Origin: Streptomyces sp. NBC_00390
Lineage (GTDB): Bacteria > Actinomycetota > Actinomycetes > Streptomycetales > Streptomycetaceae
Direction of reading: 5' to 3'
Length of the DNA: 64,000 nucleotides
Assembly (NCBI RefSeq): GCF_036057275.1
Contig: NZ_CP107945.1
Coordinates: 1,488,001-1,552,000 of the forward strand
Part shown: in pieces, positions 34,264-42,588 of the stretch
How the letters are laid out: each line of letters opens with the position of its first letter
Numbering within the stretch: the stretch's first letter is position 1
Position numbers and translations under genes: made by a program
Notes under the pieces: generated by a model
The model's database searches: none
The model's input: only the letters and a program-made list of their open reading frames with translations
What the model was told of the DNA's origin: nothing

Positions 34264-35640
34264 TCAGGCCTCGGCTGCGATCCGCGCCAGGCGCTGTGCC
34301 TCGTCCCGCGTCGAGCGGGCGATGGCGTCCTCGTCGACCGTCGTCAGGCGGCCCGCTTCGACGACTGTCCTGCCGTTCACAAGTGAGATGCTCACCGGGG
34401 CGGCCGCGCCGAGGACGAGCGCGACGACCGGGTCGGCGATGGAGGAGTGGGCCAGGGTGTCCAGCTTCCACAGCACCAGGTCGGCGAGCTTCCCGGCCTC
34501 CAGCGAACCGATCTGGTCCGCGCGGCCGAGGACCTGCGCGCCGCCGTACGTACCCAGGCGCAGCGCCTGACGGGCGTTCAGCGCCGACTCGCGGTGGGCG
34601 CCGAGACGGTTGATCAGGAGCGCGTTGCGCAGTTCGGTGTGCAGCTCGCCGGACTCGTTGGAGGCGGTGCCGTCGACGCCGAGGCCGACCGGGACGCCGG
34701 CCTTGAGCATGTCGGGCACGCGGGCGATACCGGCGGCGAGGCGCGCGTTGGAGGACGGGCAGTGGGCGACGCCGGTGCCGGTACGGCCGAAGGCGGCGAT
34801 GTCGGAGTCGTTCATGTGAACGCAGTGGGCCATCCACACGTCCCGGCCCAGCCAGCCTGTCGACTCGAAGTAGTCGGTCGGGCCCATCCCGAAGAGTTCC
34901 TTGCAGAACTCCTCCTCCTCGACGGTCTCCGAGCCGTGGGTGTGCAGCCGCACGCCCTTGCGGCGGGCCAGCTCGGCGCCCTGCCGCAGCAGTTCGGTGG
35001 AGACGGAGAAGGGTGAGCAGGGCGCGACGGCGATCTGCGTCATCGCGTCGAAGGAGGCGTCGTGGTGCTTGTCGATGGTCTCCTCGGTGGCGGCGAGCGC
35101 GCCGTCGAGGGTCTCGACGGCGAAGTCCGGCGGCAGCCCGCCGTCCGACTTGCCGCGGTCCATGGAGCCGCGCGCGAGGGTGAACCGTACGCCCGTCTCG
35201 CTCGCCGCACCGATGATCGCGCCGGACAGGTCGCCGGCGCCCCGCGGGTAGACGTAGTGGTGGTCCATCGCGGTGGTGACACCGCCGCGGGCCATCATGG
35301 CCAGCGAGCCCTGCGCGGCGGCGCGGGCCATCGGCTCGTCTATGCGCGCCCAGGTCGGGTAGAGCGCGACCAGCCAGTTGAAGAGGTTGTGGTCGGTGGC
35401 GAGTCCCCGGGTGATCCACTGGTAGAAGTGGTGGTGGGTGTTGACCAGGCCCGGCGTGGCCAGATGGCCGGTGCCGTCGATACGGCGGACCACGTTCTCC
35501 AGGTGCTCGGGTGCCGCGCCCGCTCCCACCGACTCGATCCGGTTGTCCGCCACGACGATGTGGCCGCGGGCGTACTCGGTGTCGTTCGCGTCCACGGTCG
35601 CGATGGCACAGTTCTCGATGACGATGCGCGAAGCCGCCAT
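34264..35640 (-). CDS. 8-oxoguanine deaminase / amidohydrolase
   Basis: A 458-residue amidohydrolase. It shows the metal motif NTHHHFYQWITRGLATD, HTHGSETVEEEE, the MAHCVHMND histidine, and the final Asp in GLGVDGTASNESGELHTELR. Within the family, YQWITR and the ATDHNLFNWL stretch favour the 8-oxoguanine/isoxanthopterin subgroup over guanine deaminase proper. The product (urate in the case of 8-oxoguanine) feeds directly into urate oxidase encoded upstream. It lies 145 bp from that gene on the same strand. Confidence 0.88.
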   Translation of the reverse strand: MAASRIVIENCAIATVDANDTEYARGHIVVADNRIESVGAGAAPEHLENVVRRIDGTGHLATPGLVNTHHHFYQWITRGLATDHNLFNWLVALYPTWARIDEPMARAAAQGSLAMMARGGVTTAMDHHYVYPRGAGDLSGAIIGAASETGVRFTLARGSMDRGKSDGGLPPDFAVETLDGALAATEETIDKHHDASFDAMTQIAVAPCSPFSVSTELLRQGAELARRKGVRLHTHGSETVEEEEFCKELFGMGPTDYFESTGWLGRDVWMAHCVHMNDSDIAAFGRTGTGVAHCPSSNARLAAGIARVPDMLKAGVPVGLGVDGTASNESGELHTELRNALLINRLGAHRESALNARQALRLGTYGGAQVLGRADQIGSLEAGKLADLVLWKLDTLAHSSIADPVVALVLGAAAPVSISLVNGRTVVEAGRLTTVDEDAIARSTRDEAQRLARIAAEA

Positions 35641-35785
35641 GGCAGGTCCTCGTCTTCCAAGTGGTGGAACGGACCCGGGGGTCGAGCGGGGTGACGACCG
35701 GATCCGCGGTTGAAGTTGTTGCGCAGATGCCCCCGCTCTCCCCCTTGGACCTGACGCCGGCGCGAACGTCGGGGGTGAAGCGGCG

Positions 35786-36712
35786 CTACTGCAGGTTGGT
35801 CATGTCGACCGGGATCTGCGGCTCGATGCCGTCCCGCAGGACGGTCGCCTCGATCAGGCCGTAGGGACGGTCCGCCGCGAAGTAGACCTCGTTGTCGTTC
35901 TTGAGGCCGAACGGCTCGAGGTCCACCAGGAAGTGGTGCTTGTTCGGCAGCGAGAAGCGGATCTCGTCGATCTCGCTGCGGCTGTTGATGATGCGCGCCC
36001 CCATTTGGTACAGGGTCTGCTGCAGCGAGAGGGAGTAGGTCTCGGCGAAGGCCTGCAGCATGTGCTTCCTGGCCTGGTCGTATGACTTGTCCCAGTTGGG
36101 CATCCGGGCCTCGTCGGAGGTCCAGTTGTAGCGCCACTGGGCGGCGACCTGGGTGGCCAGGATGCGGTCGTACGCCTCCGGGAGCGTCGTGTACGTGTCC
36201 TTGACGTAACCCCAGAACTCGGAGTTGGTCGAGTTCATCACGACAAGGTCCTTGAGCCCGGAGATGATCTGCCACTTCTCACCGTCGTAGGTGATCTGGG
36301 TGGTGCGGGTCTCCTGGCCCTTGCGTACGAAGGAGTGCTTGACCTCGTCGGCTCCGATGAACTTGGAATTGCCGTCGGAGGCGGCGATGCGCTCCCACGC
36401 GTACTCCTCGATGCGGATGCGCGCCCGGTGGATCGGCTCCTGCGACGTGACGAAGTGGCGGGCGAGGTGGATGCCGAACTGCTCGGCGGACTCGATGCCG
36501 TACTCCTTGGCGAACGCGTACACCGTGTTCTTCGTGGTGTCGGTCGGCAGGACGTTGGCGTTGGAGCCGGAGTAGTGCACCTCGTCCATGTCGCCGGAGA
36601 GGGCGACCGAGACGTTCAGGTCCTTGATGTGGTGGGTGTCGCCGTCCCGCGTGATCCTGACGACGCGGTTCTCTGCTTTCCCGTACTGGTTCTGGCCGAG
36701 AATCGTGGGCAT
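35786..36712 (-). CDS. pucL: Urate oxidase (factor-independent urate hydroxylase)
   Basis: A 308-residue uricase with two T-fold halves. It has the N-terminal LGQNQYGKAENRVVRITRDG with the Lys used in catalysis, PTDTTKNTVYAFAKEYGIES with the Thr partner, FVRKGQETRTTQITYDGEKW, SGLKDLVVMNSTNSEFWGYV and LPNKHHFLVDLEPFGLKNDN. It oxidises urate with O2 to 5-hydroxyisourate, releasing H2O2. Its start lies 6 nt after the 5-hydroxyisourate hydrolase stop, so the two are co-transcribed. The catalase at 56089 shares an upstream palindrome with this operon. Confidence 0.96.
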   Translation of the reverse strand: MPTILGQNQYGKAENRVVRITRDGDTHHIKDLNVSVALSGDMDEVHYSGSNANVLPTDTTKNTVYAFAKEYGIESAEQFGIHLARHFVTSQEPIHRARIRIEEYAWERIAASDGNSKFIGADEVKHSFVRKGQETRTTQITYDGEKWQIISGLKDLVVMNSTNSEFWGYVKDTYTTLPEAYDRILATQVAAQWRYNWTSDEARMPNWDKSYDQARKHMLQAFAETYSLSLQQTLYQMGARIINSRSEIDEIRFSLPNKHHFLVDLEPFGLKNDNEVYFAADRPYGLIEATVLRDGIEPQIPVDMTNLQ

Positions 36713-36718
36713 TTTCTG

Positions 36719-37123
36719 CTAGCTCCCTCGGTAAACGGAGTAGCCGAACGGGTTGAGCAGCAGCGGTACGTGGTAGTGCTCGCCCGGCACGACGGCGAAT
36801 GTGATCGCCACCTCCGGGAAGAACGCACCGCTGTCCCTTACGCGGGGGGCGTCCTGCTGCGCCTCGGCTTGCTTCTTGTTCGAGAAGTACGCCTCGGTCT
36901 CGAAATCGAGACGTACATGGGTCGTTCCTTCCGGCAGCGCCGGCAGGTCCTTGCACCGCCCGTCCGCGTCGGTCGCGGATCCGCCGAGTGCCACCCACTG
37001 CGCGGCGGGGCCGCTGCGGGCCGCGAGCGAGATGGCGACGCCTTCGGCGGGGCGGCCGATGCTGGTGTCCAGGATGTGGGTGGACACGGAACTTCTCGGC
37101 GATGCCGCGGTCTCAGTACTCAT
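36719..37123 (-). CDS. uraH: 5-hydroxyisourate hydrolase (transthyretin-like)
   Basis: A 134-residue protein. STHILDTSIGRPAEGVAISL carries the active-site His, HVRLDFETEAYFSNK follows, and the C-terminus ends in the diagnostic YRGS. It turns 5-hydroxyisourate, the uricase product, into OHCU. The ATG at 37121-37123 overlaps the stop of the OHCU decarboxylase gene by 4 nt (ATGA). A spontaneous route exists, but it gives racemic product; the enzyme keeps the S form. Confidence 0.95.
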   Translation of the reverse strand: MSTETAASPRSSVSTHILDTSIGRPAEGVAISLAARSGPAAQWVALGGSATDADGRCKDLPALPEGTTHVRLDFETEAYFSNKKQAEAQQDAPRVRDSGAFFPEVAITFAVVPGEHYHVPLLLNPFGYSVYRGS

Positions 37124-37632
37124 TGGTTCTCTTCCTCCACGAGACGGGCCAGCCGGATGCGGTTGATCTTGCCCAGTTCGGTGCGGACGATCTCCCGTTC
37201 CCGCTCCGGCGAGTTTCCGATCCGCTCGCGGACCGCGTCCCTCATCTGCTCGCCGGTCCGGCCGGTGGCGCAGATCAGGAAGACATGGCCGAACTTCTCC
37301 TGGTAGGCCAGGTTCAGTTCGAGCATCTCGGTCCTGAGTGCGTCGGAGGCGCCGGCCATCCCGCTCTGCTCGCGGGAGGAGGTCGGGTCCCCGGGCTTCG
37401 GGCGCCCGATCGGCGGGTGCCCCGCCATCGCCTCGGCCAGATCCTCCGCGGTCAGCTCGGCCATGGCGGCGTCGCTTGCGGCGAAGAGGGCTTCCACTGT
37501 GGCGTACGGGCGCCGGGCGAGCAGCTTGCTCCCCCAGGCAGAGCTGGCGCACACCTCGTGCAGCGCGGCCTGGGCCGTGCTGTCCTCGAAGGCGTTGAAC
37601 CGGGCGAGTGCCGGGGTGGACGTCGAAGTCAC
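37120..37632 (-). CDS. uraD: OHCU decarboxylase
   Basis: A 170-residue protein. LARFNAFEDSTAQAALHEVC and AEAMAGHPPIGRPK contain the catalytic His of the family, and GRTGEQMRDAVRERIGNSPE follows. It decarboxylates 2-oxo-4-hydroxy-4-carboxy-5-ureidoimidazoline to S-allantoin, the last of the three urate steps. It is the first of the three urate genes in this operon. The palindrome TCAACA-CTT-TGTTGA lies 78 nt upstream. Confidence 0.94.
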   Translation of the reverse strand: MTSTSTPALARFNAFEDSTAQAALHEVCASSAWGSKLLARRPYATVEALFAASDAAMAELTAEDLAEAMAGHPPIGRPKPGDPTSSREQSGMAGASDALRTEMLELNLAYQEKFGHVFLICATGRTGEQMRDAVRERIGNSPEREREIVRTELGKINRIRLARLVEEENQ

Positions 37633-37710
37633 GGGAGCCTCCGCGGCTGTTCTTCGCGCTGTGTGCGTCGGACGGGCTGCGGACAGCTAACGCCCTCACG
37701 CAACATCACG

Positions 37711-37725
37711 TCAACACTTTGTTGA
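37711..37725 (-). promoter_or_regulatory. Shared palindromic operator (urate operon copy)
   Basis: TCAACA-CTT-TGTTGA is a perfect 6+6-bp inverted repeat. The same arms, spaced by three bases (TCAACA-AAC-TGTTGA), occur at 56005-56019 before the catalase gene. The distance to the start codon is 78 nt here and 69 nt there. Confidence 0.75.
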
Positions 37726-37798
37726 AAAATTGGGGACGTGAAAGCCGCCGCCCGATGGACCGGACGGCGGCCTTCCGCCGGCACCCCAGGGCCGACGG

Positions 37799-38176
37799 CT
37801 ACTGGCCCTTCGCCGCGTTCTCCCTGTTCAGATAGTTGTAGACGGTGAAGCGGCTGACTCCCAGCGCGCTCGCCACCGTCTCCACACCGTGCCGGACGGA
37901 GAAGGCGCCGCGCGCCTCCAGCGTCCGCACGACGGACTGCTTGGTCTTGCGGTCCAGCTCGGCGAGGGGTCTGCCGTGCTGCCGTCCCAGCGCGGCCAGG
38001 ATGTGGTCCAGGGAGTCCGCGAGCTGCGGGAGCCGTACGGCGAGCACCTCCTCGCCTTCCCAGCTCAGTATGACGTCGTCCTCGCCGGCCTCGGCGGGCG
38101 CGATCAGCACCCCGCCCATGGCGTCCACGAGCGGCTTCACCGCCTGGGCGAGTGCGTGGTCGGCGGGCCCGGTCAT
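37799..38176 (-). CDS. Helix-turn-helix regulator of the urate operon (candidate)
   Basis: A 125-residue protein. The first two thirds (ILSWEGEEVLAVRLPQLADS, LDHILAALGRQHGRPLAELD) are helical. The end is a helix-turn-helix (VETVASALGVSRFTVYNYLN), as in the YheO/DauR group. It is the gene just upstream of uraD on the same strand, separated by a 166-bp gap that includes the palindrome. It is translationally coupled (ATGA) to the thiamine-binding-like gene before it. It is the best local candidate to bind the palindrome; that link is inference. Confidence 0.8.
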   Translation of the reverse strand: MTGPADHALAQAVKPLVDAMGGVLIAPAEAGEDDVILSWEGEEVLAVRLPQLADSLDHILAALGRQHGRPLAELDRKTKQSVVRTLEARGAFSVRHGVETVASALGVSRFTVYNYLNRENAAKGQ

Positions 38177-38424
38177 CCCTCGCCCTCCAGGACGTTGACC
38201 TGCAAGGAGACCCGGGTGGCCCCGGTCTCCAGGGCCTTGCGCAGCAGCGCGTCGACCGCGCCCAGCACCTCGTCGGCACCGCCTTCGGCCGTGTTGCCGA
38301 AGGGTCCGACGTCCACCTTGTCCAGACCCGCGCGCTGCACGACCTCGCGGACGGCCAGCGCGTGCGCCGGCGGCTCGTCCAGGTCGAACGGCTCGGTCGT
38401 GAACTCCACTCTCAGTCGCACCAT
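38173..38424 (-). CDS. Thiamine-binding (YkoF/MTH1187-type) protein
   Basis: An 83-residue protein: MVRLRVEFTTEPFDLDEPPA, VREVVQRAGLDKVDVGPFGN and TAEGGADEVLGAVDALLRKA, followed by VSLQVNVL. This is the compact alpha/beta fold of MTH1187/YkoF-like proteins, which bind thiamine or related metabolites. Its stop overlaps the start of the HTH gene by 4 nt. Its role in the purine cluster is unclear; it could act as a small ligand sensor with the regulator. Confidence 0.8.
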   Translation of the reverse strand: MVRLRVEFTTEPFDLDEPPAHALAVREVVQRAGLDKVDVGPFGNTAEGGADEVLGAVDALLRKALETGATRVSLQVNVLEGEG

Positions 38425-38624
38425 GCCCCCACGTTAGCCGCGCTCTCGCGCACGGTCCTCGGCCCTCCCGTTCCGCAAAGAGTCCACGTGGGCCACGGGC
38501 AGCGGCGGACACCCGCGGGACGGCCGCGGACGGGTCGCATCTCCGTGCGACGGAACCGCGCGGGTGCCACGTAGAGCAGGTGAACAAGCGCCGCGCGGCA
38601 GCGGCGCAGGGAGGGGTCCGCATC

Positions 38625-39689
38625 ATGACAGGGCACACGCGCAGAGGTGTCAAGGCGACGGCGATCGCCACGGCGGCCATGGCGGCACTGACCGCCTCAC
38701 AGGCACCGGGACCGGCGGCACACGCCGCGGCCCCGGCCCGGCGTCCGGCCGCGCCCGGGCCGAGCGTCTCGGGTGACACCGCGTACCGCACGGAGCTTCC
38801 GCCGCTGCGGGAGTCCCGCCCGGCCGGCGGCGCGAGGGGCGCGGAGGGTTCCGGTGCGACGGCAGGCGGCGCACTGCCCGCGACCGTGTTCGCGGCCTAC
38901 CGGAACGCGGAGGAGGAGCTGGCCGGCAGCAGTCCCGGCTGCCGGCTGCGACGGCAGCTGCTCGCCGCGATCGGCCAGGTGGAGTCCGGGCAGGCACGCG
39001 GCGGCCGGGTGAGCGCGGACGGCACGACGCTCACCCCGATCCTCGGTCCGCGCCTGGACGGCAACGGCTTCGCCGTCATCACCGACACCGACGGCGGGCT
39101 GTACGACGGCGACACGGAGTACGACCGTGCGGTGGGCCCGATGCAGTTCATCCCGTCGACGTGGGCTCTGTGGGGCGCCGACGGCAACGGCGACGGACGC
39201 AGCGATCCGGGCAACGTCTTCGATGCCGCCCTCGCCGCCGGGCGCTATCTGTGCGCGGGCGGGCGGGACCTGTCCGACGGGGCGGACCTCGACCGGGCGA
39301 TCCTCGGCTACAACCACTCCGGCGCGTATCTGCGCACGGTCAAGGCATGGTTCGCGTACTACCTCGAGGGCCTGCGGGTCGTGCCGGACCACGGCTTGCC
39401 GCTGCGGGAGCACCGCCTCGACCGCAAGCCGTCCGCCGAGCCCGCGCCGCCCGCTGCCGCGGCGCGCCCCGGCAAAGGCCGTGGAACCGGCACCGCGGCG
39501 CCCTCCCCCTCCCGCACGCCCGGACCCACTCCCTCCCCTTCGCCGGCCCGGGGAGGCGAGGAGGACGGCCCGGCGCTGCCCCTGGTGCCGGAGCTCCCCA
39601 CCGAGCTCCCCGGCCTCGGTGCGCTGACCAGCAAGGAAACCGAATCGATGCATCCCGCCCCCTCCACAACCCCGGATACCGGGCGGTAA
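38625..39689 (+). CDS. Secreted lytic transglycosylase-like protein
   Basis: A 354-residue exported protein. Following a signal peptide (VKATAIATAAMAALTASQAP), residues about 100-250 form an SLT-type domain: LLAAIGQVESGQARGGRVSA with the catalytic Glu, YDRAVGPMQFIPSTWALWGA, and ILGYNHSGAYLRTVKAW. The last 90 residues are Pro/Ser-rich. It would cleave peptidoglycan at the cell surface. The sigma-like gene follows 58 bp downstream on the same strand, so the two may form an operon. Start ATG at 38625 with GGAGGGG upstream; GTG 38580 is an alternative. Confidence 0.9.
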   Translation: MTGHTRRGVKATAIATAAMAALTASQAPGPAAHAAAPARRPAAPGPSVSGDTAYRTELPPLRESRPAGGARGAEGSGATAGGALPATVFAAYRNAEEELAGSSPGCRLRRQLLAAIGQVESGQARGGRVSADGTTLTPILGPRLDGNGFAVITDTDGGLYDGDTEYDRAVGPMQFIPSTWALWGADGNGDGRSDPGNVFDAALAAGRYLCAGGRDLSDGADLDRAILGYNHSGAYLRTVKAWFAYYLEGLRVVPDHGLPLREHRLDRKPSAEPAPPAAAARPGKGRGTGTAAPSPSRTPGPTPSPSPARGGEEDGPALPLVPELPTELPGLGALTSKETESMHPAPSTTPDTGR

Positions 39690-39747
39690 TCTCCCCCGCG
39701 CCGGACCGACCAGCACCCTTTCCGGCCGGGTGAGAGCGAGGGGCCTC

Positions 39748-40812
39748 ATGGCTACGGAGACGGAGGCGGCCCAAGCGCGGTGGCAGCGCGCCTGGGCCCA
39801 CCGCGAGCAACTGCTCAAGGTGGCCCGCCGCAGGTCAGTGAGCCTGGAGGATGCCGAGGACGCCGTGCACGAGGCGATGCTGCGCGCCGCCGAGAACCCT
39901 CATCTCGACGACGAGCGGCTGGGTGCCTGGCTGACCACGGTGACCATGCGGCTGTGCGTGGACCGCCACCGGCAGGTCAACCGTGAGAACGAGGTGCGCA
40001 GCAGCCCCAGACTGCTCGCACCGGTCCCCGTACCGGTCGAGGAGGCGGTCTGCGACCGCGCCGAGGCGATGTGGCTGGCCCACCGCAGCGACGAACTGCC
40101 CGCCCGCCAGGCCGAGGCCCTGTGGCTGAAGTCCGAGGATCTGGACGTCGGCCAGGTCGCCGTGAAGATGGGCCTGAGCTACCGGACGGTCGAGTCGCTG
40201 CTGGCGCGGGCCCGCCGGACGCTGCGCAATTCGCTGGCCGCCACGCTGGGGTTCGCGCTGTGGCTGATCGGACGCGGCCGGCCACAGGGCGGGAACGCCC
40301 AGGCGGTGGCGGTGGTCTCCACTGCGGCGACACTGGCGGTCGTCGGCCTGGTCCTGCCGCACGTCCGCGACGTGGACGGGCCCTCTTCGTCACGGCCCCC
40401 GTTCCCCGCGATCTCGCAGGCCGCGGAGGCGCAGTCCCCCGGGGCGGGCGGCGGGCCGCCCGCGCCCGGCAGCCGCACGGACACCGGGCAGCGGTCCGGC
40501 ACGACCGGACCGCAGCAGTCCGGCGCGCCGGGGCTCGACGTGCCCGTGCTGCCCGGACTGCCACTGCCCACGCCCGCCGTCCCGGAGGTCGCGACGGTGC
40601 CGGAGGGGCTTGTGTCCGGCCTGCCCTCCCTGCCGTCCGCCCCGGATCTGCCGGCCGTGCCCGGCGGACCTGGTGCAGCCGCTGTGCCCGACGCGCCCGC
40701 CGGACCGAAGGTGCCCGGCGTGCCCGCCGAGCCCTCGGCCTCCGGTCTGCCGTCCGTGCGGGCACCGGAAGGGGCACTACCCGGCGATACGCCGCAGGCC
40801 CCCGCGCCATAG
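39748..40812 (+). CDS. ECF-type sigma factor fused to a membrane segment and Pro-rich tail
   Basis: A 354-residue protein. Residues about 10-90 are sigma region 2 (RRRSVSLEDAEDAVHEAMLR, GAWLTTVTMRLCVDRHRQ). Residues about 105-170 are region 4 (LPARQAEALWLKSEDLDVGQ, VAVKMGLSYRTVESLLARAR). They are followed by one or two membrane segments (AVAVVSTAATLAVVGLVLPH) and a tail of about 140 residues with repeated PxxP motifs. A membrane-attached sigma factor without a separate anti-sigma gene is unusual: the tail may take that role. A 99-bp block encoding the tail end is repeated at 40979-41077. The ATG at 39748 has GAGCGAGGGG upstream. Confidence 0.85.
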   Translation: MATETEAAQARWQRAWAHREQLLKVARRRSVSLEDAEDAVHEAMLRAAENPHLDDERLGAWLTTVTMRLCVDRHRQVNRENEVRSSPRLLAPVPVPVEEAVCDRAEAMWLAHRSDELPARQAEALWLKSEDLDVGQVAVKMGLSYRTVESLLARARRTLRNSLAATLGFALWLIGRGRPQGGNAQAVAVVSTAATLAVVGLVLPHVRDVDGPSSSRPPFPAISQAAEAQSPGAGGGPPAPGSRTDTGQRSGTTGPQQSGAPGLDVPVLPGLPLPTPAVPEVATVPEGLVSGLPSLPSAPDLPAVPGGPGAAAVPDAPAGPKVPGVPAEPSASGLPSVRAPEGALPGDTPQAPAP

Positions 40813-41077
40813 GCGGCCGGAGCGCCGCAGGTGCTCCCGAACGGCCAGGGCCTTCCTGGTCAGGCCGGATCAGTGAACGGGGCTCCGGCGTTGTAGCACC
40901 TCCCGTACCCGAAGGCTCGCGGGTGGGGCTTTCTCCCCCAAGGCTGGAGAGGCAGTGCCGGCGCACGCGGGACCCGGCGAGCCCTCGGCCTCCGGACTGC
41001 CGTCCGTGCGGGCACCGGAAGGGGCACTGCCCGGCGATATGCCGCACGCGCCCGTGCCGCAGACGGCCGGAGCGCCG
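40729..41077. repeat. 99-bp direct duplication (40729-40827 and 40979-41077)
   Basis: Two 99-bp copies with about 91% identity, 250 bp apart. The first encodes the end of the sigma-like tail (EPSASGLPSVRAPEGALPGD) and the second would encode the same residues. In copy 1 the stop TAG falls at the codon where copy 2 has CAG, so the present stop may have arisen by C-to-T change and the original tail ran further. About 150 bp of unrelated DNA separate the copies. Confidence 0.75.
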
Positions 41078-41143
41078 GGGGAGCTGAGGAGCGTCCGCGT
41101 CGCCCAGGCGCACGAGGCGGCGCGCGTGCGCAGGGTGGCAGCT
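40813..41143. other. Spacer between sigma-like and phosphatase genes
   Basis: About 330 bp between converging genes. Apart from the second copy of the 99-bp repeat and a few GC-rich inverted stretches, I see nothing more in it. Confidence 0.5.
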
Positions 41144-42340
41144 CTACCCGGGGCGTTGCGGAAGGTGGTCCGTCCCGCCGTCATGCGCAAGGGCGGCGGT
41201 CCCGCGGACTTGTTCGCCGGCATCGCCGTCGAGCCGCTCGGCGAAGAGCATCGCCACGTCGTCGGCCAGGCAGCCGTCGGTGTGCCGCATCAGCCCCTGG
41301 TGCAGTTGTTCCAGGAACTCCAGCGGGGTGCCGGCCTGCGCCGCTTCCATCGCCTCGGGAAGGGCGAAGAAGTCGTTGTCACTGTTGCGGGCCTCGATCA
41401 CACCGTCGGTGTGCAGCAGCAGGCGGTCACCGGGCACGAACGGGTAGCTCTCCACCTTGCCGGGCGGCCCGATGATGAAGTCCTCAAGGCCGAGGGGCGG
41501 CAGCGGGCAGGCGGGCATCAGGGCGGCGGCCCTGCCCTGGCGCAGGACCAGCGGGGGCGGGTGGCCGCGGTTGACCATCTCGACCACGGGCCGGTCCGGC
41601 ACCTGGACCACGACCGCCGTGACGAAGCCCTCCAGCAGAGCCTCGGGAGCGACCGCGCCCGGCACGGCGGTCTCCCGTCGCAGCGCAGCCCCGCAGTGGT
41701 TCACCACATCCACCAGGTCGTCCTCGTAGTGCACGGACTCCCGGAAGGCGCCCAGGACGGCCGCGGCGGCCCGCACGGCGGGCAACCCCTTCCCGCGGAC
41801 GTCCCCCACGATCATCCGGACCCCGTACCGGGTCTGCACGGCTTCGTAGAGATCACCGCCGATCTGCGCACCCGCCTCGGCCGCGAGATACATGCTCGCC
41901 GCCCGGACGGGGCCCAGCCGGGCAGGCACGGGCCGCAGCAGGACCTCCTGTGCCACTACGGCGATCCGCCGGACCTGGTTGAGCTCGCTCTGCGTGCGCC
42001 TGCGCACGGCCCTGCTCGTCATCACACTGGCCGCCGACACCAGGAGAAGAGCCAGGAGGTTGCTGTAGACCTGCTGGCTGCCCCACGCCTGGTTGTAGGT
42101 GGCGGTGGTCACGCTGACGGCCAGAGCGACAAGCGCTGCCGCGAGGGTGCCCTTGGGGCCCATCGTCACCGCGGCCAGCGCCGGGGTCGCCATGAGGATG
42201 GGTCCGGTGTACACCACGTGCGCGGGCGTGAGCTCGACGACCACGACCAGCAGTGCGAGCACGAACGGCACGCACTGCGCGAGTGTGAAGAGCACGCTGC
42301 TGTGGCCATTCGGAGCAGACGAGCGGAAGAGCGGCCGCAT
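41144..42340 (-). CDS. Membrane PP2C (SpoIIE-type) phosphatase
   Basis: A 398-residue protein. The first 120 residues hold four or five hydrophobic segments (VLFTLAQCVPFVLALLVVVV, LAAALVALAVSVTT, LLALLLVSAASVMTSRAV). The rest is a SpoIIE/PP2C phosphatase: EAGAQIGGDLYEAVQTRYGV, MIVGDVRGKGLPAVRAAAAV, LEDFIIGPPGKVESYPFVPG, LLLHTDGVIEARN and CLADDVAMLF, with the acidic residues for two metals. It probably controls an anti-sigma antagonist in response to membrane signals. It converges with the sigma-like gene and is divergent from the mce operon. Confidence 0.92.
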   Translation of the reverse strand: MRPLFRSSAPNGHSSVLFTLAQCVPFVLALLVVVVELTPAHVVYTGPILMATPALAAVTMGPKGTLAAALVALAVSVTTATYNQAWGSQQVYSNLLALLLVSAASVMTSRAVRRRTQSELNQVRRIAVVAQEVLLRPVPARLGPVRAASMYLAAEAGAQIGGDLYEAVQTRYGVRMIVGDVRGKGLPAVRAAAAVLGAFRESVHYEDDLVDVVNHCGAALRRETAVPGAVAPEALLEGFVTAVVVQVPDRPVVEMVNRGHPPPLVLRQGRAAALMPACPLPPLGLEDFIIGPPGKVESYPFVPGDRLLLHTDGVIEARNSDNDFFALPEAMEAAQAGTPLEFLEQLHQGLMRHTDGCLADDVAMLFAERLDGDAGEQVRGTAALAHDGGTDHLPQRPG

Positions 42341-42588
42341 GGGTACAGGTTCGCTCCTTCACGCGCGGCGTTCCACCCGTCGCTCCCCGCCGCCGGGGCC
42401 CGGGGTGACCGAACGGGGACCCGGCGGGCCGGTGCGTAACCCGGACGCCACCCCGGCGGCGTCCTGATTGCGCGCTGATGACGTCCTGATGGTGGGCGCG
42501 TAAAAAATCTTCGGCCCGCAGCGACGGACGGGGCCGCCCTGCCCGTAGAGCAGATGTCGGACCGCTCCACGGCTGAAGGGTGAACCGT

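Noticed and set aside
35709..35722. Possible third copy of the urate palindrome (GTTGAAGTTGTTG) before the deaminase gene
   Set aside because: Only one half matches the TCAACA arm; the other half does not pair, so it is not a convincing site.
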